Source of the DNA: an uncultured Corynebacterium sp.
GTDB lineage: Bacteria > Actinomycetota > Actinomycetes > Mycobacteriales > Mycobacteriaceae
Assembly (NCBI GenBank): GCA_915275065.1
Contig: CAJZGD010000154.1
Location: 1-6,227 of the forward strand
Direction: 5' to 3'
Length of the DNA stretch: 6,227 nucleotides
Made by a program: the position numbers and the translations under genes. Position 1 is the stretch's first letter. Every line of letters begins with the position of its first letter. This document shows positions 1 through 5,697 of the stretch, piece after piece. Below the pieces are notes generated by a model. The model was not told the origin of the DNA. It worked only from the letters and a program-made list of their open reading frames with translations, and ran no database searches.

Positions 1-2
1 CC

Positions 3-854
3 GCCCCGCCCACGCCGACCCCGGTGGCGGCTGCGGCCGTCGTCAAGCAGTTGCAGGCTGGAAACGTGCTGGTTGTCACCGGCGCCGGGGTGTCCACCGA
101 CTCCGGCATTCCCGACTATCGGGGCCCGGGCGGCTCGCTTCGTCACCACCGCCCCATGACCTACCAGGAGTTTCGTGGCGACGACCACGCGCGCCGCCGC
201 TATTGGGCTCGCTCCTATCTGGGGTGGCGGCACCTCGCGGGCGCCCAGCCCAACTATGTGCACCGCTGCTTATCGACGCTCGAAGCCGCCGGCCATCTCA
301 CCGGGATCGTCACCCAAAACGTTGATGGCCTGCACCAGGCCGCTGGCAGTCGCACCGTGATTCCGTTGCACGGCGACCTCGCCACCGTTATCTGCCTAAG
401 CTGCGGCGCCCGCGAGGACCGCCGTGAGTACGATGCGCGCATGACCATTGCCAATCCTGGATTTGCCGAGGCCATTACCCTCGACCCCGCCACCATCAAT
501 CCGGACGGCGACGTTCAGCTTGCCGACTCCGCCATCGATGGTTTTCACGTGGTCGGCTGCGCCCGCTGTGGCTCCGCCCTCATGAAGCCCGACGTGGTCT
601 ACTTCGGGGAGCCCGTACCCCGACCCAGAAAACAGCAGGTCGCTGACCTTATCGACCAATCCGATTCCGTGCTGGTGGTGGGCTCGTCTCTGGCGGTCAT
701 GAGTGGCATGCGCATAGTTCTTGACGCGAAAAAGCAGCACAAACAGGTGAGCGTCATCAACGGCGGGCCCGGCCGTGCCGACGATCGGGTCGACGTGCTG
801 TGGCGCACGGATCTCGCCACCGCCTTCCGCCGGATTATGCCGCAGCTGGTGTAG
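3..854 (+). CDS. NAD-dependent protein deacylase, Sir2 family class II (SIRT4-like), 5' partial
   Basis: Sirtuins remove acyl groups from protein lysines in the cytoplasm, using NAD and releasing nicotinamide and O-acyl-ADP-ribose. Numbering from the GTG at 24, the sequence shows the NAD-binding GAGVSTDSGIPDYR (20-33), TQNVDGLH (97-104), the catalytic His116 in LHGD, two zinc-binding CxxC pairs (Cys124/127 and Cys179/182), KPDVVYFGE (188-196) and GSSL (220-223). GIPDYR and TQNVDGLH are typical of class II sirtuins, and so is the long insert of about 50 residues between the CxxC pairs. The frame stays open to the left edge, reading Ala-Pro-Pro-Thr-Pro-Thr-Pro before that GTG, and no ribosome binding site precedes it, so the true start is probably outside the window. 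The C-terminus is complete. It converges with the next gene with only 5 bp between stops and no convincing terminator. Family assignment is secure; the acyl preference (acetyl, succinyl, lipoyl) cannot be read from sequence. Confidence 0.95.
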   Translation, partial: APPTPTPVAAAAVVKQLQAGNVLVVTGAGVSTDSGIPDYRGPGGSLRHHRPMTYQEFRGDDHARRRYWARSYLGWRHLAGAQPNYVHRCLSTLEAAGHLTGIVTQNVDGLHQAAGSRTVIPLHGDLATVICLSCGAREDRREYDARMTIANPGFAEAITLDPATINPDGDVQLADSAIDGFHVVGCARCGSALMKPDVVYFGEPVPRPRKQQVADLIDQSDSVLVVGSSLAVMSGMRIVLDAKKQHKQVSVINGGPGRADDRVDVLWRTDLATAFRRIMPQLV

Positions 855-859
855 GCGGC

Positions 860-1189
860 CTATGCCAGGACAATTTTTCCAAAGGAAATAAAATAGAGAA
901 TTGTGACAATAAAAGAGTGCACGAAGAAGAATGTTATGGGAAAAATAGCCGCGCATAATGCCAAAACTACGCAGCGAACACTCCGCGATAATATGGCCAA
1001 TATTCCCGGGATAATGCCCAAGGGAATGGTGTAAATCATGGCGGAAAATATCCCCTGCGGAAATAGCTGAAATGCCATGTGCCCAATGAGCGCGCAGAGC
1101 ACTATGAGCACAGAGCACAGTCCTGATGCTATTTCGTACTGATTGCGTGGGCGGAAATATGTCGGGAAAAACTTTTGGGCGGGAGACAT
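860..1189 (-). CDS. hypothetical small integral membrane protein, three predicted helices
   Basis: I do not recognise a family for this 109-residue protein. The N-terminus is short, polar and basic (residues 1-18). Three hydrophobic stretches follow, at about 20-44, 47-68 and 73-105; the last is long and Phe/Ile-rich and may form one helix or a re-entrant pair. There are no obvious catalytic or metal-binding residues. The start is well supported: an AGGAGG Shine-Dalgarno sequence (1196-1201 on the minus strand) lies 6 nt before the ATG, and a corynebacterial-type -10 lies upstream. The gene is noticeably more AT-rich than the adjacent sirtuin gene and lies tail-to-tail with it. A longer antisense frame (396-1118) overlaps it but is mostly a shadow of the sirtuin gene. 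Reality of the gene is likely; function unknown. Confidence 0.75.
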   Translation of the reverse strand: MSPAQKFFPTYFRPRNQYEIASGLCSVLIVLCALIGHMAFQLFPQGIFSAMIYTIPLGIIPGILAILSRSVRCVVLALCAAIFPITFFFVHSFIVTILYFISFGKIVLA

Positions 1190-1195
1190 GACGGG

Positions 1196-1201
1196 CCTCC
1201 T
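1196..1201 (-). promoter_or_regulatory. ribosome binding site of the small membrane protein gene
   Basis: The minus strand reads AGGAGG 6 nt upstream of the ATG at 1189. This strong match fixes the start and rules against the competing overlapping frames. Confidence 0.75.
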
Positions 1202-1225
1202 AGATGTTGTGCTGGTCTGATGTCT

Positions 1226-1235
1226 CTATCATAGC
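1226..1235 (-). promoter_or_regulatory. putative -10 promoter element for the small membrane protein gene
   Basis: The minus strand reads GCTATGATAG, which fits the corynebacterial extended -10 pattern GNTANNNTNG with core TATGAT (1228-1233). No convincing -35 hexamer lies 16-18 nt upstream, as is common in this genus. The implied leader is roughly 30 nt, ending in the AGGAGG ribosome binding site. Confidence 0.5.
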
Positions 1236-1329
1236 GTGCGGTGAATAGTCACAGGGAGGTTGCGGGGGAAGTAGGACGAATGTGGGGTAGGTCCGTCAAA
1301 GTCAGACAGGTTTCTTATTGTGTAGTACA

Positions 1330-1335
1330 TATACT
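1330..1335 (+). promoter_or_regulatory. putative -10 promoter element for the DUF285 protein gene
   Basis: TATACT followed by GG fits the corynebacterial TANNNTNG core. It lies about 54 nt before the ATG at 1389, giving a leader of roughly 47 nt. No good -35 is visible at 16-18 nt spacing. The remaining intergenic DNA (1236-1329) is G-rich in part and contains no gene I can support. Confidence 0.35.
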
Positions 1336-1388
1336 GGTGGGTGTATTGAGTGGTGATGGTCCATGGGTGTAGTTGATAGGAATTATGT

Positions 1389-2768
1389 ATGGCCGCGTCG
1401 TCAGGTAAAAAATCCTCCAGGTCGAAAAAATCGCGATCCGCATTGGCGAATCCTCCCAAACGTTCCAAAGCCCAGCAGTGGCGTGATACGGCGATCATTT
1501 TCGGTGGCCTCCTCGTTATATATTGGGTGATATCAGGTTTAATATTCTTGATAAGCGATTTTGGGATCTTTGAAGAGGGAGACTGGGTGACCGAGAAGGC
1601 TCGCGCCGACAAAGTTGCCGCTTTCACCGCAGAACATCCAGAGGCATTCATTATGGATGTGTGGGGTGTTGATGATAGTAAAACGAAAATAAACCCGGTG
1701 ATAGCAGGTGCGGACAGTGGCGTGCGGGTCTGGTGCATTAATTCGCATGAAGTGACTAAGACCGTTGCTGAGGCGGCGCAGAAACTTTGCAAAACCGCAA
1801 AATCGGGGCCGACGACCATTGCTATCTATGGTGGGAATTTCGCCAGTGTGGATTTCTCCGACAGCCCCTTGGGGAGAAGCAATCTTGAGCTGACGGTGCA
1901 GCAGTGGGGGAATAATAAATATAAGAGCCTAGAAAAAATGTTTGCGGGATTCCATGCGGTGGAATTTGCGGATGATGCGGGCATGCCAGATCTCAGCCAA
2001 GCCACCTCAATTGAACAAATATTTGAATATGTTAATTCGATTATCGGTGATTTAAATAAGTGGGATGTGAGTAATATTGAGAATTTTTCCTCCGCATTTC
2101 ACGACTCACAATTCAATGGTGATATTTCCAAATGGGATACTCGAAATGCCACCACAATGAATGACATGTTTATGAGCGCCTTTTATTTTAATGGTGATAT
2201 TTCCCGGTGGAACACTTCCCGGGTAACGAATATGGAAAGCATGTTTTTCCAAGCCGCATCGTTTGATCAGAACCTGTCGCAATGGAATATATCGCAGCTA
2301 AAATCGGCATACAGTATGTTCAATGAGTCTGGGTTGTCTCCCAAGAATTTTACCGCTACGCTCGATGGCTGGGCCATTCGGGGGCCGCAGCAAAGTGTCC
2401 ATTTGGGTGCCCGGACGATTCATCATTGTGGGGATCGGCAGGTTGGTTTGCATAAGCTGCAGAAAACCTATGGTTGGTCGATTGAAGACGAGGGTACAAC
2501 AACTGAATGCGATCCTTTTTGGGTCAAAATGGTGGATAAGAACGCATTTAAAGATCCCGTCGAATTGCCGACATCGGCGTTGCTAAAGGTCAATAAAAAA
2601 CCGCAAAAGTCGTCCAGTGAATGCCAGATGTATGACGAAAAGAACCTGGTATTGGAATGCAGCATTTATAAGGCAGGTAGCCACACTTTTTGGGTGGAGG
2701 ATTCGGAAGGCCGGCAAGTGACTACGGATATTTATGTGACCGAATATGTGGACACCGACGACGGCTAA
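1389..2768 (+). CDS. membrane-anchored BspA-type leucine-rich repeat (DUF285) surface protein
   Basis: This 459-residue protein is probably a cell-surface or periplasmic adhesin or ligand binder; DUF285 proteins are known mainly as surface proteins of mycoplasmas, Firmicutes and Bacteroidetes. Residues 1-32 are Lys/Arg/Ser-rich and probably cytoplasmic. One hydrophobic helix follows (about 33-57) with no signal-peptidase site evident, so an uncleaved anchor with the C-terminus outside is likely. Residues about 60-165 are of unknown fold. The repeat region runs from about 166 (VQQWGN, the usual lead-in) to 330, with conserved Trp225, Trp249, Trp274, Trp299 and Trp328 in units of about 25 residues (FNGDIS-x-W-[DN]-T-S/R). 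The tail (about 385-459) looks beta-rich and Ig-like. All six cysteines lie outside the membrane. There is no LPxTG sorting signal. AGGAA (1378-1382) stands 6 nt before the ATG. The gene is AT-rich relative to the flanking sirtuin and amn genes, which suggests transfer. Ligand unknown. Confidence 0.85.
   Translation: MAASSGKKSSRSKKSRSALANPPKRSKAQQWRDTAIIFGGLLVIYWVISGLIFLISDFGIFEEGDWVTEKARADKVAAFTAEHPEAFIMDVWGVDDSKTKINPVIAGADSGVRVWCINSHEVTKTVAEAAQKLCKTAKSGPTTIAIYGGNFASVDFSDSPLGRSNLELTVQQWGNNKYKSLEKMFAGFHAVEFADDAGMPDLSQATSIEQIFEYVNSIIGDLNKWDVSNIENFSSAFHDSQFNGDISKWDTRNATTMNDMFMSAFYFNGDISRWNTSRVTNMESMFFQAASFDQNLSQWNISQLKSAYSMFNESGLSPKNFTATLDGWAIRGPQQSVHLGARTIHHCGDRQVGLHKLQKTYGWSIEDEGTTTECDPFWVKMVDKNAFKDPVELPTSALLKVNKKPQKSSSECQMYDEKNLVLECSIYKAGSHTFWVEDSEGRQVTTDIYVTEYVDTDDG
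2052..2351 (+). repeat. four tandem 25-residue DUF285 repeats encoded in the surface protein gene
   Basis: Residues 222-321 of the surface protein divide into four units, beginning LNKWDVS, SKWDTRN, SRWNTSR and SQWNISQ. The tryptophans are spaced 24, 25 and 25 residues apart, each followed by an M-x-x-M/A-F core and an F-x-x-D/N-L/I end. The last unit is degenerate and ends the solenoid. At DNA level, units share an exact 15-mer (see the separate repeat). Confidence 0.85.
2115..2204 (+). repeat. exact 15-bp direct repeat, 75 bp apart, inside the DUF285 coding region
   Basis: AATGGTGATATTTCC occurs at 2115-2129 and again at 2190-2204. The 75-bp offset equals one 25-codon repeat unit. Both copies encode NGDIS. 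Identity including synonymous positions suggests fairly recent unit duplication or gene conversion. Confidence 0.8.
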
Positions 2769-2810
2769 CATGTTCTCGCTTGTCGACGTTACGTCCAAGC
2801 GTGGTGAGCC

Positions 2811-3815
2811 CTATGAACTCAGCCGCTCATAGGCCAGTTGGTAGAAATCCGCATTGGGTTCGGCCGAAAACGCGGTTCTGCCAAGCCGAACCGCAGCGAC
2901 CGATGCCGAGCACAGACCGCCGAAGGGCTCCCACACAACATCACCAGGGTTGGTGGTGGCGTTGATACAGCGTTCCATGAGGTCGAGCGGCTTCTGGTTC
3001 AGGTGGCTGGCGCTCAGTTTTGTTGGCTTGTGGGTGCGTGGGGCGCTGCGCCGCATGGATCCCCGGTAGCGTTCCGAATTCCGCAGCGGGGGTCGTTCCC
3101 ACACATTGGTCACCCCGTGCTCGTGATGCCAGACGCTCCGGGTTGCGGCCCATTCGGCGGCTGACACCGGGGTGGTGCCGTCGAAACTGAAGTAGGGTTT
3201 GCCTGCGGGGTCGCCGAACCGATTGGCGTGGGTGACCAGCTGCATCATGACGTCGACAGGCGGAAAATACCATAACCATCCTTGGTCGAAATATTTTCTC
3301 GTGGCCGCGTTCTTCACGCCGCAGGCCTTATTGGCGTCAGCTTTGGGCAGCCCAGTGCGCAGCCACTCGCTCAGCAGCCATTCCTTCATGTGGATGAGCT
3401 GCGGGGAACCGGGATGCTTGGGCAGCCGTGGGGTGCGGGTGTAGAACGCGCACACCTCGGTGACCACCGGGAATCGTCGAATAGTTTTCGAATTCAGGTT
3501 TCCGGCAATGTGTCCGGTTCCCTTATTCCAAATGTTGAGGGTTTCGTACTGCCACCCATGGTCGGTGAGTAGGGGATGAATGTTCGCCCACCCGATTTCG
3601 GTATTCCACAACCAGAGTGTTGTGGCCAGCGTGGCCTTAGCAGACCAGGCGGCGATGTGTGGCTCGTACCAGCGTGGCAGCTCCGTCGGGGTTCTGGGGT
3701 CTCCGGGGAAGCCGCCCACACCGTAGGCCCCGTCGGAAATGATGGTGGTGGGGGTGTCCCAGGTGTCGTAGAAATCGAGGGCGTCGCCGTAGGATAACCG
3801 CCATGTGCCGGTCAA
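2811..3815 (-). CDS. DNA methyltransferase, beta-class N6-adenine/N4-cytosine family, divergent, no restriction partner in the window
   Basis: It should transfer a methyl group from S-adenosylmethionine to an exocyclic amine of adenine or cytosine at a specific DNA site. Numbered from the TTG at 3815 (334 residues): WRLSYGDALDF (5-15) precedes the catalytic motif IV region ISDGAYGVGGFPGD (26-39), where DGAY replaces the usual (D/N/S)PPY. A variable middle region (about 140-260) probably recognises the target. HLNQKPLDLMERCI (271-284) is motif X-like, and DVVWEPFGGLCSAS (292-305) is the AdoMet-binding motif I, usually DPFxGSGT. Order IV-X-I indicates beta class. A GTG at 3890 gives 359 residues but overlaps the upstream gene by 79 bp in another frame. 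The TTG overlaps that gene's TGA (TTGA), suggesting translational coupling, though its Shine-Dalgarno is weak. Everything needed for the fold follows the TTG. Family confident; activity and exact start less so. Confidence 0.85.
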   Translation of the reverse strand: MTGTWRLSYGDALDFYDTWDTPTTIISDGAYGVGGFPGDPRTPTELPRWYEPHIAAWSAKATLATTLWLWNTEIGWANIHPLLTDHGWQYETLNIWNKGTGHIAGNLNSKTIRRFPVVTEVCAFYTRTPRLPKHPGSPQLIHMKEWLLSEWLRTGLPKADANKACGVKNAATRKYFDQGWLWYFPPVDVMMQLVTHANRFGDPAGKPYFSFDGTTPVSAAEWAATRSVWHHEHGVTNVWERPPLRNSERYRGSMRRSAPRTHKPTKLSASHLNQKPLDLMERCINATTNPGDVVWEPFGGLCSASVAAVRLGRTAFSAEPNADFYQLAYERLSS

Positions 3816-4003
3816 GACCGCTGGCCCCGGTAGACGATAAAGTGGCAGATCGGCCCGATGATGGGGACACACAGGGCAATGATAACCCACACCGTTTTCA
3901 TTTTGGGCGTCTCGGTAGAGCGGGACAGTGTGAATAAAAACCCTATGAATAGCAGGATTGACAACAGTAGTCCGAACGAGAAAATCAGGTCGTATAGTAG
4001 CAT
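3812..4003 (-). CDS. small PLDc_N-domain-like membrane protein
   Basis: This 63-residue protein has two hydrophobic helices (about 3-27 and 36-58) joined by a short polar loop, SRSTETPKMK. The second half, TVWVIIALCVPIIGPICHF followed by IVYRGQR, fits the pattern of the phospholipase D-nuclease N-terminal (PLDc_N) family: W, hydrophobic run, P-x-x-GP, then Y-x-x-G-R. Stand-alone PLDc_N proteins of this size are common membrane proteins without a catalytic domain, for example Bacillus YxlE, and their roles are mostly regulatory or unknown. I chose the ATG at 4003 because AAGGA (4009-4013) lies 5 nt before it and the hydrophobic helix starts at once. Starts at 4033 and 4057 would run through the promoter palindrome. 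The stop codon overlaps the TTG proposed as the methyltransferase start, so the two are probably one operon. Why a membrane protein is coupled to a methyltransferase is unclear. Confidence 0.8.
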   Translation of the reverse strand: MLLYDLIFSFGLLLSILLFIGFLFTLSRSTETPKMKTVWVIIALCVPIIGPICHFIVYRGQRS

Positions 4004-4008
4004 ATTTG

Positions 4009-4013
4009 TCCTT
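4009..4013 (-). promoter_or_regulatory. ribosome binding site of the PLDc_N-like gene
   Basis: The minus strand reads AAGGA, 5 nt upstream of the ATG at 4003. It decides between this start and two longer in-frame options. Confidence 0.6.
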
Positions 4014-4021
4014 TTTTGATA

Positions 4022-4039
4022 GTAATTATACATAATTAC
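4022..4039. promoter_or_regulatory. 18-bp palindrome, possible operator
   Basis: GTAATTAT-AC-ATAATTAC has perfect 8-bp arms around a 2-bp centre. It sits just upstream of the PLDc_N-methyltransferase unit, covers the likely -10 on the minus strand, and coincides with the edge of the truncated gene remnant. Its size and symmetry suit a dimeric helix-turn-helix repressor; no regulator gene is present in the window. It does not resemble the GlxR (TGTGA-TCACA) or LexA site. Confidence 0.5.
4025..4030 (-). promoter_or_regulatory. putative -10 promoter element for the PLDc_N-methyltransferase unit
   Basis: The minus strand reads TATAAT, a perfect -10 hexamer, about 21 nt before the ATG at 4003, giving a leader of roughly 14 nt. 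The hexamer 17 nt upstream (CGCCAA) is a poor -35. The element lies inside the 18-bp palindrome, so a protein bound there would block transcription. Confidence 0.55.
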
Positions 4040-4236
4040 CGCCGTCCTTGGCGCCACAACTCTATGCCGGCTACCCGGTGGCCGAACTGGATATGGCCCG
4101 CACCGATGCCGGCGTGGAAACCGCTGGGAAGGTCGATGTGATATGGCAAGACTTCGGCGTTACACCACCCAACATGGGGTTCGGTTCCGTGGTAAGCGCT
4201 GGCAGCATCGAATTTTTCCGGAAATTCACCAAGTAG
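4036..4236 (+). pseudogene. 3' remnant of a truncated gene, tentatively YceI-like
   Basis: About 65 codons remain open after a TAA at 4033-4035, ending at TAG 4234-4236. The translation from about 4051 has the look of real protein: AELDMARTDAGVETAGKVDV, then IWQDFGVTPPNMGFGSVV and SAGSIEFFRKFTK. The alternation of polar and hydrophobic residues suggests beta strands. The DFGV-x-PPN-x-GF-x-x-V-x-x-x-GSIEF pattern resembles the last strands of actinobacterial YceI-family lipid-binding proteins, but this is from memory and weak. There is no ribosome binding site before the only possible start near 4048 (TTG), and a full family member would be about three times longer. I infer that the 5' part was lost when the neighbouring accessory DNA arrived. 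It could instead be a short functional gene. Confidence 0.5.
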
Positions 4237-4253
4237 CAACCCCGAACATACGA

Positions 4254-4285
4254 CTTCCCTAGTAGCATCATAAGAAACAGGGAAG
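4254..4285 (+). promoter_or_regulatory. inverted repeat in the amn leader touching its ribosome binding site
   Basis: CTTCCCT (4254-4260) and AGGGAAG (4279-4285) are perfect 7-bp complements around an 18-nt loop. The right arm overlaps the purine-rich Shine-Dalgarno region GGAAGGAG (4281-4288), which lies 9 nt before the GTG at 4298. A hairpin would partly hide the ribosome binding site. There is no U-tract, so it is not a terminator. Confidence 0.35.
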
Positions 4286-4297
4286 GAGAACGATTCC

Positions 4298-5686
4298 GTG
4301 AGCGGGTTGACACCGGCGGCAGCCGTCGAAAAGCTCAAGCAACACTATGACACTGTGACAGCCATTGCACGCACCGCCATATATGAACCCCATAAATACC
4401 CGCAGGTAACCTACCCAAAACTTATTGTTGATATTCACAGCTGGCATCCCGTCGACCGCACTGAACCCTTCGGCTACGTCGAAGACGCCGGAACCTACAC
4501 TGCCTGCCTGAGCAAACCCGCGCTCATGGAGCCCTACCTCGTCGAACAGCTCGAACGACTCGCGCGCAACTATGACTGCACCATTACCGTCGGCGACTCC
4601 GGTGTGCGCATCCCGCCCGAATTTATCGACGGGCTTGCCGGTGCGGTCGGTGCCAAACGCGCCCCCGAAATCCCCCGCCCCACGCTTGACGACGTCGACG
4701 ACGCCATCATCGACGGCGACTGGGACGCCTTCCACGGGCCGGAAAAACCCCTCTTCCACTTCACCCCCCAGCGGTTCGATATTGCCTGCGAACGCATCGA
4801 ACACTACACCGGGCTTCCCGTGGAAACCGTGCAGAAATATATTCTCTTTACCAATTACGGCATGCACACCAACGAATTCCTCCGCTATGGGCTTGCCGAA
4901 CTGCACACCGATAGCCGCTACACCGCGCTCGTGCTTGCCGACGGCCGAACCATCACCAAAGCCCAGGCCACCACCATGGACATCAGCGCCCTCACCATGG
5001 AATCCCACTACCAAATGCCCAGGTACGACCTGATTTCACCTGGCAACCGGGGGATTACCATGATTAATATCGGGGTCGGGCCCTCCAATGCGAAAACCAT
5101 CACCGACTGCCTGGCCGTGCTGCGGCCCGACCTGTGGATCATGATTGGCCACTGTGCCGGCCTCGACGGCCGCATGCGCATGGGCGACCTTATTTTAGGA
5201 AACGCCTATCAGCGAAGCGATCATTTGCTCGACACGCATATCCCCACGGAGTTTCCCATCCCGGCCGTCCCCGAGGTCCAACGCGCCCTGGAATCCGGGG
5301 TCGCCGAGGTGTATGGCGCCGACCTGTCCCTCATGCGCACCGGCACTGTCATTTCCACCGATGATCGCAATTGGGAATGGCACACGCCCAAGGCCCTGTG
5401 GGAGTGGTTGCGCTGCTCCACCGCCATTGCCTGCGATATGGAATCCGCCACCTTGGCCGCCAATGGCTATCGGTATCGAATCCCCTATGGTACGTTATTG
5501 AGTGTCTCTGACCTGCCGTTGCACGCGGTTCCTAAACTTCCTGCAGCCGCACAAGCTTTCTATTCATCCTCCAAGGAGGCGCATGTGATGTGTGCCGTGC
5601 GAGCTGTAGAAAACCTCGCCGAATCCCCGCACCGGTTGCGCACAAGAAAACTGCGGCGCACCGTTGCTGAAGTCCCATTCAGGTAG
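4298..5686 (+). CDS. amn: AMP nucleosidase
   Basis: This cytoplasmic enzyme hydrolyses AMP to adenine and ribose 5-phosphate (EC 3.2.2.4) and so adjusts adenylate pools and purine salvage. At 462 residues it is complete; E. coli Amn has 484. The N-terminal AMN domain covers about residues 10-165, including YPKLIVDIHSWHPVDRTEPFGY (39-60 region), which belongs to the regulatory half. The C-terminal nucleoside-phosphorylase-like domain covers about 245-440: INIGVGPSNAKTITD (257-271), the IGHCAGL turn (283-289), RMGDLILGNAYQR (294-306), STDDRNWE (353-360), CDMESATLAANGY (379-391) with ribose-binding Glu382, and LSVSDLPLH (401-409), whose Asp405 corresponds to the catalytic Asp that protonates the base. 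GGAAGGAG lies 9 nt before the GTG start. GC-rich codon use matches the sirtuin, not the AT-rich genes between. The lipoprotein gene follows at 23 bp, probably co-transcribed. Confidence 0.95.
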   Translation: MSGLTPAAAVEKLKQHYDTVTAIARTAIYEPHKYPQVTYPKLIVDIHSWHPVDRTEPFGYVEDAGTYTACLSKPALMEPYLVEQLERLARNYDCTITVGDSGVRIPPEFIDGLAGAVGAKRAPEIPRPTLDDVDDAIIDGDWDAFHGPEKPLFHFTPQRFDIACERIEHYTGLPVETVQKYILFTNYGMHTNEFLRYGLAELHTDSRYTALVLADGRTITKAQATTMDISALTMESHYQMPRYDLISPGNRGITMINIGVGPSNAKTITDCLAVLRPDLWIMIGHCAGLDGRMRMGDLILGNAYQRSDHLLDTHIPTEFPIPAVPEVQRALESGVAEVYGADLSLMRTGTVISTDDRNWEWHTPKALWEWLRCSTAIACDMESATLAANGYRYRIPYGTLLSVSDLPLHAVPKLPAAAQAFYSSSKEAHVMCAVRAVENLAESPHRLRTRKLRRTVAEVPFR

Positions 5687-5697
5687 CCACTAATTCC

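Noticed and set aside
839..859. GCCGC...GCGGC inverted repeat as terminator between the sirtuin and membrane protein genes
   Set aside because: The stem is 5 bp with an 11-nt loop, overlaps the sirtuin stop, and no T-run follows directly.
396..1118. 240-residue minus-strand open frame
   Set aside because: It is antisense to the sirtuin gene and overlaps the better-supported membrane protein gene, which has an AGGAGG and a -10. Its composition (His/Gly/Ala-rich) is typical of a shadow frame.
1254..1291. G-rich stretch as a G-quadruplex
   Set aside because: Only three runs reach three or more G, and one loop is 15 nt long, so a stable quadruplex is not supported.
1229..1819. 196-residue minus-strand open frame
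   Set aside because: It is antisense to the start of the DUF285 gene and has no recognisable protein features; the plus-strand frame has clear domains.
2769..2810. Bidirectional terminator in the 42-bp gap between convergent genes
   Set aside because: No stable stem or T-run can be seen in the gap.
3815..3890. N-terminal extension of the methyltransferase with a CPVCPHH zinc-finger-like segment
   Set aside because: It is an out-of-frame reading of the PLDc_N-like gene, needs a 79-bp overlap, and the GTG at 3890 has no Shine-Dalgarno. Not fully excluded.
1381..4037. AATTATGTAT at 1381-1390 recurs inverted at 4028-4037, like terminal inverted repeats of a mobile unit
   Set aside because: It is only 10 AT-rich bases, one copy includes the start codon of the DUF285 gene, there is no target duplication, and no transposase is present. 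Chance is likely.
4268..5014. 248-residue minus-strand open frame
   Set aside because: Gly/Val/Asp-rich shadow created by the GC-rich amn codons on the other strand.
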